Made by a program: the position numbers and the translations under genes. Of a DNA stretch of 64,000 nt, positions 1 to 10,589 are shown piece by piece (within the stretch, counting starts at the first letter, position 1; every line of letters begins with the position of its first letter). The DNA comes from Saccharina japonica (taxonomy: Eukaryota > Sar > Phaeophyceae > Laminariales > Laminariaceae), in the NCBI GenBank assembly GCA_008828725.1, contig MEHQ01000660.1, positions 408,804-472,803 of the forward strand, given 5' to 3'. The notes below the pieces were generated by a model. The model was not told where the DNA came from. It did not search any database and was given only the letters and a program-made list of their open reading frames with translations.

Positions 1-306
1 GCCAGGCCCACCCTCCGGACGAAGAAGCTCTGCTGCTGTAAATATCTTACAGCAGTAGGAGTGTGGTGGCACCTATGTTACGAAAATATCTTTTGTTGTG
101 GACAGGTACGAATCACAGGTACTACTGGTGCAGAGTTTTCGTCTTCCAATTATGCCGAATATCAATACCTCTTTGGGGAACCAGGAGACACACAAAAAAG
201 TAAATACTTGTACAGAGGGTTCAAGGGTTAGACCGACAAGCCGAGCGTAAAGCGACCTATACTGATGCTGCTCATGCTGCTGTTTGGCTGCTGCTGTACA
301 GAACAA

Positions 307-463
307 GACACCTAATAAGAAACAGGAAATCTGGTCCAGGCTGGATTTCTTATTCGAGAGAGGGTGCTTTCTACACTAATTTCAAGATACCGAATCCCGA
401 ATTTCTTATTTTCCTCTAAATATCAGCCTGGCTTTCTTATCAGCCTGTTTTTCATTAGGTGTC
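307..463. mobile_element. Small MITE-like element with 20-bp inverted ends
   Basis: The left end reads GACACCTAATAAGAAACAGG and the right end, reversed and complemented, reads GACACCTAATGAAAAACAGG, so two 20-bp arms match with two differences. The 157-bp interior has no reading frame and repeats the phrase TTTCTTAT. A similar right end (TTTTTCATTATTAGGTGTC) lies near 57420-57438, so this is probably a dispersed family. This is seen in sequence; mobility is inferred. Positions 1-306 and 464-690 hold nothing I can name. Confidence 0.6.
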
Positions 464-697
464 CTGTACTGTATGCTGACGATATGTTTTGCTTGAAATA
501 AAAATAAATAACTCAGACGGCACGTATACGACGTACGTAGATGTTCATTCGCGTTGGTTCAGCACAATCAGTATTCCCCTTAGCGTGATGCGTTGCAGAT
601 TTGACTACTGCAGGTACTGAGGTCGCGCCTCATATTCACTACGAGTAAATTACTACAGTAGTAACTACTGTGTTACTGGGATGTCAGCAAAATTAGA

Positions 698-1418
698 TAA
701 CACGGCTACATTATGTTACTCCGCGACGCCGCTTTACCCCTAACACAGGTAACACATGTTAGAGCGTGGGAAGATACAAAGGGTAACGTAGTAACATTAC
801 GTTGGATTGACTCCGGCCCCCACGGTAACGCAGTAACATAATGTTACGCCCGGATTGATTATTATGGTAACACGGTAACATAATGTTAAAATCAGATCTT
901 TACTGACAGTAACACCGTAACATAATGTTAGGCAGACCTCGGCATTTAGGCTAACACCCTAACATAGTGTTACGTATCGGCCGGCTAAGACTGTAACGTA
1001 TCTAACGTATGTTACATGTGACGTTATCCGACCTTAAGGCAATCAGACTGGGGGTCCGGATAACGCAGTGTTAGTAGTGCGGGACACTATGTTGGTGTTA
1101 TGTTAGTGTGTTGTTTGTAACACAATGTTAACACTCATTAGAAGGGTAACACAATGTTAGTGTGTTATGTCTAACGCTCCGTCGACAGTAACATTATGTT
1201 ATCGTGTTAGTAAATCTGCAGATATCGTTCTGGGAATGTTAAAGTGATAACGTACGTGTTGGGTCAGAGCCTAAAACTATGTTAAAGTGTTAGTTGAAGG
1301 ACGGATCACGGTGTAACATAACGTTAAGGCGTGTTCATATTCGTGGGTTTCCAGTTGGCACTGTGTTACCGCGTTACCGTGATTGCCCCTGCAGTGGTAA
1401 CACTATGTTAGTACGTTG
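698..1418. repeat. Mirrored array of 21-bp palindromic iterons at 42-bp spacing
   Basis: Eight forward motifs, TAACAC-NN followed by TAACATNATGTTA, start at 698, 741, 784, 826, 868, 910, 952 and 994, a step of 42-43 bp. After a 46-bp gap the motif runs in the opposite orientation, with clear copies at 1147, 1189, 1231, 1272, 1314, 1356 and 1398 (41-42 bp steps) and degenerate ones at 1061-1140. The core TAACATNATGTTA is itself palindromic. The intervening 20-22 bp differ in every interval, and left and right spacers do not match on reversal, so this is neither a simple tandem repeat nor an inverted duplication. A 42-bp step is about four helical turns. It may be a protein-binding array. Function unknown. 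Confidence 0.8.
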
Positions 1419-1496
1419 CCAAGTCCCTGTGTTAGGCCCCATAACGTAGATAAGTGTTATCCGAGTGCTACGTTTTCCGAGGTGTGAAACGTTCAT

Positions 1497-2290
1497 GACG
1501 CACGCTACGATAGGGGTGCCTCGTGATTTTTCTGAGCTCCTCACTTTCAGAAGCTCCATATCTCACCGACAAAACATACTTTTTGGAGGAAATTTAGAGT
1601 GCTACCCGACGGATTGTTAGCATATGGACGTTGAGATCCATACGTATCTATTGTGATGTGCAGTCACTACGCACGGATACGAGTATATGGTATATGAGTA
1701 TCTTAGTCTAGATATTCGGGTTATTGCAGTATGCGGATAGCTTACGAGTTTGTCTTACTCGTAGTACGCCGCATTGTATGTCCAAATCATCTTCATCAGG
1801 AACGATGCTGAGAACGTTGCTAGAACGTTGCTATAACGTTGTAGATATCATTACAGGGAACGGTACACACTACGGTAGAATGTACCTGTCCATAGCATGG
1901 GCATTGTACCGAGATGATCAGGTGCAGGCACCGACCACCTCGATCACTCTACTCTACTCCACTTTCCACTCTCTTCTTCCTTTTCCATTGATCCCTGAGA
2001 TAAATCTTCTTTCAATTATGGCCAAATAAGCGCCTTTTCAAATCATGACTTTTCTTCTTCTTCACAAGTGATCTTCACAGACACTTCGGTGCCACCTCTG
2101 CCATCTCTATCCACAGAGACAGAGCCTCGACACACGCGTCATTATTTCACGGACAACTCCATGATCTGAGTCTTCTCTTAAGAAATATTGCGACACAAGA
2201 CCGAAAGTCAGACGATTTTGGGTTAAGGAGACCGACCGTTCAAAAGCTGTTTCAGCCAAAAAACGGTATACCTTTTTCGTAGCACGCGTC
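1497..2290. mobile_element. MITE family 'TGCTACGATAG', copy a (with internal insert)
   Basis: The left end is GACGCACGCTACGATAGGGG. The right end on the minus strand is GACGCGTGCTACGAAAAAGG. The outer left 120 bp and right 140 bp match the 247-bp copy at 4045. The middle (about 1620-2150) is extra and has no recognisable gene, so this copy was either expanded or later inserted into. It sits upstream of ankyrin gene 1. Confidence 0.6.
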
Positions 2291-4044
2291 ACATGGCGAT
2301 AATATCCCCCTCCAGCCTCCGTGGATCACCTGATAACAATTTTGCCTGGTGTACGCCTAGGTATTTGCGCACTCTAGTTCACTAAAAGGTAAAAGGGGTA
2401 TTTTGTAAGTGGCTCAATCAACGTATGCTCTTCCCAAGCAACAGCCTCCCGAGCCGGCCGAGTCAACATAGATTCTTGCCAAGCACAGCATCCACGCCGG
2501 CCTTTATCAACCTGATGTACTACTAAGCACAGCATCCCTTGGCTGATCACTATTGATAGCCTTTAGTTATGGTTCGGGTCGCGAGGTCGAATTTAGGCGC
2601 CTAACACAAAACGTTCGTAAATAGCACCTATTAGTACCTCAATAGGCCAGACTACTATGATGCATGTAGGCATTTGTTGGAGCTCAGAGGTTGGCCCTGG
2701 TTGTCGCCATCGTTACAATTAAGGGGTGCGGCAGCGCAGGCGCACACTTGTTGTTTTTATTCCGCTAGCACACTATGCCCTGCAGGCTATGTCCCGATTG
2801 CCTCACATATTCGTCCGAGAATCCGTCGCTTCTTTGCTGCAGACGAAAATTAGTTGGCAGGCTCGCGTATCGCCGAAGGTGCAAACACATTTGGGGTATT
2901 TTCACTGATGGCGAAAGACGTGTTTTCGGCTACCGAATACTCTATGGATGCTTTTCAGAGGCTTAATGTCTATGTTTTTAATACGTCTGCGCATGCTCGT
3001 TTGCACTTAGCACCACGCTGACGCCTGCCTACTACGAGAGGATAAATTAATGGAATACCCACCTTAGACAAACTTGTTGAGAATATTAGAACAAGTAAGT
3101 CCAAGCGTGTGCATGCCTCCAGCAGGCACCGTCGCGGCTTCGCTCGTTTTTCCGATCGTAGAGGCAAGAAGTTCTAACGGTGAAATCGACCAGAAAGCCG
3201 ATCCCGCCAGGGCTTGTAGTATTGAGGCGCCACGGCCTAGGTTTAGCACCGTTACAACAGTCGGTCGCCAACGGTCCCTCTGCACAATGGGCCGGATAAC
3301 TTCAAACTTGGTAGATAATGTTCATGGGGGGAATATGCCAGACTACTCTGATGCGAGTAGGTACTACCTTGGGTCCGACGGTAGGTTGTCGTTGCGCGTG
3401 TTGCAGTTTGTTTCTCGTGGTCGCTACTACAGTTGTCAGGGAGTGCGGCGTTGTGCTGGCGGGAATGTTAGGTAATACGTCTCTAGCGCGCCATGTACAT
3501 CGGTGAGGGAATGCTCGGCTCGCCGCAACATATCCGTTTGAGGGCCGGAGTAGTCTCTTCCGCCGGCGAAAACGTTTGTCCAAATACATTTTCGTTTAAA
3601 AGCGAAAATAAAGTTTGGGGTATTGTTCGCCGCAGGCGAAATTATTATTGTGTATGTTGACCGAGTAATTTATGCTGTTTGCTTAAGTTTGTGGTCGATT
3701 CTTGGTATATATATACTTACTGCGATTCTGACGCTCGTCTACTAGGGGGGGGGTATGATGAGTACCTGGTAGGTATGTTGCATTTTAGGAGTATGATTAT
3801 GCATGTTGTCCAAAGTTGTGCCTCTGGCGGTACTCTAGGGACCCTCCAGGGCACCTCTGGCGGGGAGGCGCACGTCGGTTTCAGCTCGTGGTGCACGGCA
3901 CGCGCCACAGGGTGTTTGTGTTGAAGATAGGTATCATGATCATGATGTCTGTGTTATTATTTTCTTTAGCCGGGCGCATGAAGGTAGCAGTACATAATGT
4001 ATACCGGCACTTCGCTCCCAACACGTGTTCCGTGTTTTCTTCGG

Positions 4045-4291
4045 GACGCATGCTACGATAGAGGTGCACCATGTTTTTTCTGAGCTCCTCACTTAAGGAG
4101 CGTAATACCCCACCGAAAAACATATTTTGGGGGAAAGTACAGATGCTGCCGGATGATAAATATCATGACCGAAGTGTACTCTGAAACAATATTCGTCACA
4201 CAAATGAAAGTCCGACGAAGTTGGGTTAAGGCGACCGATCGTGAAGAAAACGATTCAGCCAAAAAGTGCTACCTGTACAGTAGCACGCGTC
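4045..4291. mobile_element. MITE family 'TGCTACGATAG', copy b
   Basis: The ends are GACGCATGCTACGATAGAGG and, on the minus strand, GACGCGTGCTACTGTACAGG. The paralogous sequence upstream of ankyrin gene 3 (around 28030) is continuous and lacks these 247 bp, so an empty site is visible. The insertion lies about 130 bp upstream of the ankyrin start and could alter its promoter. No transposase is encoded. Confidence 0.75.
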
Positions 4292-4299
4292 GCGGCTAG

Positions 4300-4423
4300 T
4301 TTCCTACTTATTTCCCGTCGTCGTACCCCCCCTCCTTATCTATGCACCTACTTCCCTCCTTCCCGCCCTCCCTTCGTTCCGTTTGACTCACAATGACAGC
4401 AAATTGAAATTAGAGTGCCAGCT
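4300..4423 (+). promoter_or_regulatory. Pyrimidine-rich leader before type A ankyrin start
   Basis: A long C/T tract (CCTCCTTCCCGCCCTCCC and more) ends in TGACTCACAATGACAG about 20 bp before the ATG. The same tract and AG are kept before the starts at 28181 (ACAATGACAG) and 60955 (ACAACAATAG). It could be a pyrimidine-rich core promoter, or the end of a 5'-UTR intron with its acceptor AG. The sequence alone does not decide. Confidence 0.4.
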
Positions 4424-5725
4424 ATGGAGGATGATATACCACTATTCAGGGCCATCAGCTACGGAACCATCAGTGCTGTTGAGTCTGTACTCCAAGCTGG
4501 AGCGAACGTGGATGGGCATCCAGACCAACCTTACGCACCAATCGGGTTAGCCATCGTTGGCATACCTACCGACATCGTCAACCATTTACTGCGGCATGGG
4601 GCAGATCCCGATAAACTTGTTACTGTCTATGTACTACTCCCGGGTAGAGTCGTTGGAAGACCAATACTCGGCGCACGGGCCCTGCACATTGCGATCATGA
4701 TGGCGAACGTCGAAATCATTCGTTTGCTGCTGAAATGCTCCCGCGCCGATCTCAACGCCACCGACAACGAAGGGACCACCCCACTCTTGACGGCTTGCTC
4801 ACGTCAGCGCATCTCCGTGGAAACGGTGCGGTTGCTTCTCGAGGCGGGTGCTGATCCAGCCTTGGCAAACGACAAGGGTACGATCCCTCTGCACGTAGCA
4901 GCTCACTCGGATATGCCGGAGTTGATCGACATGCTGCACTCCTCAGCACCGGTCACTATTAACCGGTGCAAAGCCAACGGCATGACAACTCTATATATCG
5001 CGTGCAACCTGGGCGAAGAGAGGGTGGTTTCAAAGCTGCTATCGCTGGGAGCGACGCAGCCGAAGCTCTCTCTGGAATCCAACGTGTGTCCGCTGTGGAC
5101 AGCCGTGGAGAAAGGCTTCGTGGGCATAGTGCGCGTCCTGCTCAACGATAGGGGGATAAAGGCGGTCGGAGGAAAGACGGTCTTGCACACGGCGTTAGCC
5201 TTTGCCATTGTCTGCCGTCGGGCGATAATTCTTCGGCTTCTGCTAACCGCAGATGGAGTGAAGGGGCGGTCAGAGTTGGCCAACAGCTATCACGACCGCA
5301 CGTACCTTCTTCACTACGGTGCAGGCTACTGCTATCTCGCCGCGGTGAGCACTCTCCTCGAGGCGGGGGCGGACGAAACAGCGCGTGAATCCACGGGGCG
5401 TATCGCTCGAGACGTCATCGGATTCGGTGTCCGTGCGGATGTTCAGATTGATCGAGGGGACGCAGTCGCAATTCGCAGGATGCTGCAGCGAGGCCCAGCG
5501 TACCGAGCTCGATCGTGGGCGTGGCCTTCTCACGAAAACGCGGGTGCCTCTGGTGTCGGCGATGCTACTGCTGGTGACACCGGCGTTGGTGTGGGTGCTG
5601 CTGCTACTGCGGCTGCTGCTGCTGCCCGATCGTCTCCGCAAGTTGTTAAGCTCCCCCGGTTGACTGTCTTCAGGCGGAAGGATATCAAGAGTAGCAAGTT
5701 ATTGGTCAGACCTCTTGCCAGGTGA
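4424..5725 (+). CDS. Ankyrin-repeat protein, type A, copy 1 (433 aa first exon)
   Basis: The frame from ATG 4424 encodes about nine ankyrin repeats: residues about 4-35, 37-69, 85-114, 117-149, 152-183, 186-216, 221-251, 252-290 and 293-323. Canonical pieces include VRLLLEAGADPA and TPLLTAC. After the repeats comes GPAYRARSWAWPS (357-369), found in all five paralogues, then a Gly/Ala-rich linker and a basic tail ending SSKLLVRPLAR. There is no signal peptide or membrane segment. The ATG is chosen because it aligns with the start of copy 3; an in-frame GTG lies 9 bp upstream. Ankyrin repeats normally mediate protein binding; the partner is unknown. The TGA lies inside CAGGTGAGC, a good splice donor, so the protein may continue in another exon. 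Repeats are certain, function is not. Confidence 0.9.
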   Translation: MEDDIPLFRAISYGTISAVESVLQAGANVDGHPDQPYAPIGLAIVGIPTDIVNHLLRHGADPDKLVTVYVLLPGRVVGRPILGARALHIAIMMANVEIIRLLLKCSRADLNATDNEGTTPLLTACSRQRISVETVRLLLEAGADPALANDKGTIPLHVAAHSDMPELIDMLHSSAPVTINRCKANGMTTLYIACNLGEERVVSKLLSLGATQPKLSLESNVCPLWTAVEKGFVGIVRVLLNDRGIKAVGGKTVLHTALAFAIVCRRAIILRLLLTADGVKGRSELANSYHDRTYLLHYGAGYCYLAAVSTLLEAGADETARESTGRIARDVIGFGVRADVQIDRGDAVAIRRMLQRGPAYRARSWAWPSHENAGASGVGDATAGDTGVGVGAAATAAAAAARSSPQVVKLPRLTVFRRKDIKSSKLLVRPLAR

Positions 5726-5817
5726 GCATACTCGTATTATGTGTTGCGATTGTTTGTTTACGAGTATAATCGGTGTCTCTTTCTTTACGTCTTGTAATTG
5801 TCGTGTTGTCTTTTCAG
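5722..5817 (+). other. Candidate 96-bp intron at the 3' end of ankyrin gene 1
   Basis: The donor is CCAG|GTGAGC and the acceptor TGTCTTTTCAG|GAGGGC, preceded by a T-rich tract. Matching introns of 95, 95, 97 and 104 bp can be drawn at the same place in the other four paralogues. Splicing removes the TGA stop and keeps the frame. Confidence 0.55.
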
Positions 5818-6199
5818 GAGGGCTATAAATCACACTTTATATAACTACGGCAATCGCCGCGGAAACGGACATGGAACTTCTATGCGTTCAGGTTGGGAAA
5901 ACTGTGTGTACCTGGTATGGCTTGTAGTGTTGTATATGGGTCTGGAACGATGGGAATATATTCATTTGACGACATCAGATCGTGCATGCAACAACCCGCG
6001 CCTTAAATCACAAACAGTACTTCCTAAAACAACCCAGTGTTTTCTAGCAAAGGTGGTGGTTTCAAACTCCCAAGACTTGTCATCAGGAGGACATCACATC
6101 TTGTCATCGACCACACCTGATATGCCGCTTAAACGAGGTCGGTTATATAGCTGGTGTGCTCCGTCTTTACTAACCTGTTACGACAACACAGCTCGATAG
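5818..6199 (+). CDS. Candidate second exon of ankyrin gene 1
   Basis: If the 96-bp intron is removed, the frame continues LAR-RAINHTLYNYG and stays open for about 127 residues to TAG at 6197. It includes a short hydrophobic run (CVYLVWLVVLYMGL) that could touch a membrane. In copy 5 the same join meets TAA after eight codons (TTATAA against TTATAT here), although GHGTSMRSGWEN is kept further on. In copy 3 the acceptor region has drifted. So the exon is either functional only in some copies, or this is a 3' UTR that happens to be open here. Confidence 0.35.
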
Positions 6200-6351
6200 C
6201 TGTCAGAACTCTCCAGATCTTAGCTCTTGCGAATGAAACAGCAAAGCACATTTGCGGAGGTATAACAGTATTTTTACCAAAACAGGGCCAATGACAGCAG
6301 AACTACTACCCGTTACGTTCGTTTAGAACTTCTGCACAATCCAACCGTGAA

Positions 6352-6599
6352 GACCCGTGCTACGATAGGTATAGTACTTCTTGACTGGGACGTTTTCTGA
6401 ACTACGAGGCTCCTCAACTCAAAATCGTCCGAAATTCATTTTTGTGTTAGCATCTAATTTCATCATATAGTTAGGTCAAGGGCTTTGTTGATCGGGCAGC
6501 ATGTATATTTCCCTCCGAAAGTCAGTAATTACTTACTACAAGTATGGAGAGCTCCCAAAGTATGGAGCGTAAGAAAAAACTGTATCCTAGCTTTGCGTC
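6352..6599. mobile_element. MITE family 'TGCTACGATAG', copy d (inverted)
   Basis: The left end is GACCCGTGCTACGATAGG. The right end on the minus strand is GACGCAAAGCTAGGATAC. The interior matches copy b only in reverse (CGCTCC, GGGAGCTC, GGGAAATATACATGCTGCCCG-like order). It is shared with copy e at 62876, so insertion preceded duplication of block A. Confidence 0.55.
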
Positions 6600-6750
6600 T
6601 TTAGAGCGAAATATGCCTCTCGACAGTGTCTTCATCATCCAGCGTGACGTTGTTCAAATCTGTCGGTAAACTCGAATCAGTTGAGACTTGTTCCTGATTT
6701 TCTTCACATCGTATAATTGAGCTTGTTTCAGCCTAATACTGGGGTTGCAG

Positions 6751-7281
6751 TTTTGAGTGACGACTTGCTCGTACATTACTTGCGCCTCGACGCTGTCCGA
6801 AGATTTACATGGCGCTGGCCCTTCAAGAACAAAACGTATTATACTGTATTTGGCGAACTTCAATTTGTGCAAGCGGGAATACCAAATGAACGCCTTGTTG
6901 TGCCCGGATACTACGGTGCGCCATTGTGCGGGATACAACTTGTGGGAATAGCTCCTTGTGAAGCAGTTCGAGTTCGGCTTCAGGCTTTCATATTACAGTT
7001 CGTTTTCATTAGGTAGACATTTCATGGTGAGATGCGGTTTAGAAGCAAGTGTTGCGTCGTTGTCGGTGCGGTGAGTGCGGTGGGGATACCTCTTTGATTT
7101 TAGTCGTCCAACGAGCGGCTCTATCTGGCCAAGCCCTTAATACAAGAAACCGCACCATCGAAGCCCTTGACATGTTTGGCTAACGCGATAGCACCGACCG
7201 CGACCGGTTTCGAGGATTGTCGGGGCCAGAAACGGCGACGATGAATGCCGTGCAATGCCCGAGCGTGTTTCTCTCGAGGTA
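6751..7281 (+). pseudogene. Decayed coding segment downstream of ankyrin gene 1
   Basis: Two frames align with better preserved ones at 63304-63823. The first reads GIPNERLVVPGYYG against GAPNEHVVVPGLYG, followed by IQLVGIAPCEAV against IQVVGIARCDSI; a 1-bp difference near 6838 shifts its first half. The second reads RTIEALDMFG, a stop, then DRFRGLSGP and MNAVQCPSVFL. Substitutions between copies tend to keep amino-acid class, which suggests former coding. The family is not recognised. Confidence 0.4.
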
Positions 7282-8529
7282 GCTCTGCCTGGTCGATGTA
7301 GAGACCGGACGGGTCAGCAAGCTTTTCCGCAATGTAGTTTGTTGTCCATTTCTAACGTTTGGTGAAATCCTCTGCTAAAAGGTTCTATATTATGGTGTGC
7401 AAAGAGCCAAGTACGATCCACGAGTTTCAGTTTAAGATGTTGCCAGATCCTTTACTGCTCGTATAGAAGGATGATACTACCGTACATTTTTTTTGTTTTG
7501 CACTTACCGTAAATAAGAAAAATACCTACGCTTTGAAATCATGGATGTGGCGTATATGACAACGATAGGAGGGCAGAGAACACGGCTGTACATCTTGTGT
7601 TTATGCAGACAACTAGCAAGCGAATAGGCAGAACAAGAAAAACATGGTATGATATTGCAAAGCTCTATAGTACTGTAGTATCGAGCTGGTTCCAGCGAGA
7701 CGCGACACACCTCTTCTTCGGGACTTTGCGGCATGACGCTTTAGACTTGAGACACAAAACCTATCACTCTTGTCATTCACGGCAATGTAAGACCAACTGA
7801 GGCCTGGCCTGTTCTAGCGTATTATTTTGTTTCTGTTTTGAAACACAAGCTACGCTACGCGTGTTCGGTTGTTTTCAGCAGGTTCGACTTTAACTCGCTC
7901 AGGGAAGCCCTCAATTAAACAAGTCCAGTCGTCACGTTTTCCTTTTTTGTCCATGAAAAACAAGCATGCCTAATATAAGTTCGAAAGTCTCTAACTCCCA
8001 TGGCGCAAGGAAAAGTTCTCGAAACGGTTGTTTTTTTCGTAAGGTTCCACATGTGTTCTATTCCTTGTTTTAGTACTTTCGAAGCGTTTCTTTAAACAGC
8101 GTTGTATACCCGCAGGAACAAAAAAATGACACGGATAGATGTACTCTCCTTGTTGATGCGACCATGTCTGAACGTTTAGTTACTCGGCGTAAAGACCGAG
8201 ATATGGCCTGAATACATATTACATTGATTTTGCTTTAGAAAGGTAATCTCTATGAAATATCGCCTCCCCAAGAAGTATCGAACATGTCCAAACCTCGCGA
8301 AGTACAACTCGCCCTTTAAACACCTCTTTACCGATACGTTACCCTTGTTCAAGAGGTTTATCGGATGCGTTTAAGGTCGAAAACTCCGACGTGTTCTATG
8401 CTTCATCGCCCGAAAGGTATATGTTGTTCTCCTTGCCGGAACCAGCTCCTAGCGGACAGACATCTACTCCAGGGCTTGCAACAGTACTGATATTAACTGT
8501 TGATTTCATCGTGAAGCAGCTGTGTGCGA

Positions 8530-8870
8530 CTTGAGGACTTTACGGTTGGTCTTCGGATACCTGTTGTCGACCATGCTACACATATATATATATATGACAC
8601 GAAGCGCACGCAGCACGGCGATGCCACGAACAACAGCTATGTCCCTCCCTTTCCCTCCTCGGCCATCACAGGTATTGCGCAAAGGACTAGTAGCCATGTA
8701 AGCATAGTGGCGAGCAAGACAGTATGGCGTCGATGTTGGGGGTGCTGCGGCTGCAAGTCTGGGTCTGAATGGGGGATGTGGCCTTGCTTGCCCTTCGGAG
8801 GCGAATAGCAAGAAGCGATAAACCCGTGACGATTTTCGTTTAATGTCGCGATCGTCGTTCCATAGGGCGG
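8530..8870 (-). pseudogene. Conserved decayed frame, B copy 1
   Basis: Read on the minus strand it gives WNDDRDIKRKSSRVYRFLLF, then CLARHYAYMATSPLRNTCDG, then a hydrophobic stretch and VDNRYPKT. The partner at 37965 gives WNDDRDIKQKSSRVYRFLLF and, in a shifted frame, VDNKYPKT. A related piece in block C starts RNTCGGSSGHGR. It looks like a relic exon with one membrane-spanning segment. No family is recognised. Confidence 0.4.
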
Positions 8871-9401
8871 GTTTGGTAAATGTCAGTGAGCGGCTGGTGT
8901 CGCAATTGCTTGCGGGAGAAAGGGCGGTGTCATTTAGCAATAATGCTTATTTGGATGGCCATGATGTTCGGACGATAAAGACAAGCATGGTGTGCGCGTT
9001 AGTGTATTGAAGGCCGAGTCAGTCGTTGCAATCGGGGCATTTGGACTGACCACCATGAGGCATCATCCGTGCCCAAGCGAATCGAGGGGTGGCGTGGGTG
9101 CTCAAGCAGCGTCGTTAGGGAAATTTTTGTTGCTAGAGGTGTGGCGCTATGTTCAACGTAGATGACCTTCTTGGAGTTGAACACGCTGGCCCTGTCGGTG
9201 TGTCCGACTCCCCGTTTGTGGTCGCATCTACCACGCGGTGTTTTGACAGTGCAGTGTAACGTCGAAGGCGAATTACCGGCTTACCCCATCGGCACTATAC
9301 TTGGGAGAGAAACGCCGACACGTAGTGACGGTGACGGCATCTCCCACACGAAACCATTCCAAGCTCATTCACGTAGAGAACGCGTCTACAATGCAACGGG
9401 A

Positions 9402-9498
9402 CGGGCTATACCACCCAAAACGCGCGCAGCATGATAAGAGAGTGTGCTACTGCTGTTACATGTGTCTGCTCCACTTTCTTCCTGCAGTAGACGGGTGA
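9402..9498 (+). pseudogene. Short conserved frame, B copy 1
   Basis: AQHDKRVCYCCYMCLLHF followed by LPAVDG aligns with AQHDRGVCYCYRLLLHY followed by VPTVDG at 40944-41020, with a single-codon gap. Copy 1 then stops (TGA), while copy 2 runs on to 41124. Frame-keeping divergence suggests a former exon. Function unknown. Confidence 0.35.
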
Positions 9499-10589
9499 CT
9501 AAAACCTACCCGCTTAGCTTAGATGGCTATACTAAAATCAGCATTAGCAATTACCCAAAGGGACGAGAACAGTAAGTTGACGCCTTTTAGTACGGGAAGT
9601 TCACGAGATCTAATACCGAATGTAGAGTCGGCGGTTGTTTGGGATTGCCAAGGTTGGTCATTGTTGTCGCGTCCTGGCTCTGCGCTTTTACTCCGTGCTT
9701 CCCGCCCGTGCTGGAACACGACTAAGAGAGCGGCCTCCTTGTCTCCCAAACATTGTTGTATTTTGTATTTTTAAGGACACATTATCGTTGTGGTGAACAT
9801 CATCACAACATCAGTATGTCTCTCGATGTCGTGGCCAAAGCAAGGGTTGTCTACTCGTGATGGTCAGGTGGGTGTCGTAACATGGCCAAGTCGTCCTATC
9901 ACTATTGAGTATTGGGGAGTTCTGTTGCAGCCAGCTGTCTCACCCGTGCCCACCCGCACACGTGTGCTTTGAGCCTTCTTTCCCTCCGCCAACAGTCGAC
10001 GTGTGCGCGGCTGGATCTCTGTTGGGTCATCTGCCACTCCCGTGTTAACCCATACTTCAGATTGTCAGTAATACTTGTCGAAGTATTGCGAATGCGCTCC
10101 TGTCGGTTTTAACAGCGAGAACGGTTGCACGTTTTCGTTGGAGAGCAGAAACCATTGAAATGCATTTTTCGCACGCTTCGTCTGTAGCTTGTTCCCTCAA
10201 GCAGGATTTGGCTCCATGGCAGTAAGTTGTCGAAACGATTCATGTACGCGCAATCGTTAAATAACTCATATAGTGCATCTCACTGCATGAGGACGTAAAT
10301 GTAGATGTCCATGCCGTCAACTTCTTCACATTACAGACCCCGCCACTGCGAATAGTTACAGGGTAAACGGCACCACCGTTTGTCCTCGAAGCCACATTTA
10401 CAAATGCCCTATGTTTAGCAACCCCACGCACTCGAAAAGGTCACTACTTCTACTGTGCAGTAGCAGGGGTTGTATCACTCTCGTAAAGTCCAAGTTCCGT
10501 CGGCAGCATCAGCCTCAAACACCGGGCATCGCAGTTTACGTATCGCAGCTCCTCCAACTGCTTCAGATGTTATACCTGGACGCATCCAA

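Larger units (their letters stand above)
2090..7460 (+). repeat. Duplicated block A1
   Basis: This stretch is collinear with 58500-64000 and in part with 27770-34460. Anchor phrases shared with the last copy include AACAGCCTCCCGA / CACAGCCTCCCGA (2445 / 59190), GGAGGGCTATA (5818 / 62348) and GTACGATCCACGAGTTT / GTACGATCCACAAGTTT (7417 / 63952). The 2.3-4.0 kb part upstream of the ankyrin gene has no supported gene. It carries scattered TTCGCCG..GGCGAAA palindromes (2873, 3560, 3630) that recur at 59610-60390. Confidence 0.8.

Noticed and set aside
698..1418. CRISPR array
   Set aside because: Repeat and spacer lengths look CRISPR-like, but the motif flips orientation mid-array, repeats vary, no cas gene is present and the DNA is eukaryotic.
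4415..4423. GTG start for ankyrin gene 1 (and GTG starts at 60952 and 17388)
   Set aside because: A nearby in-frame ATG aligns with the paralogues' starts, and eukaryotic genes rarely start with GTG.
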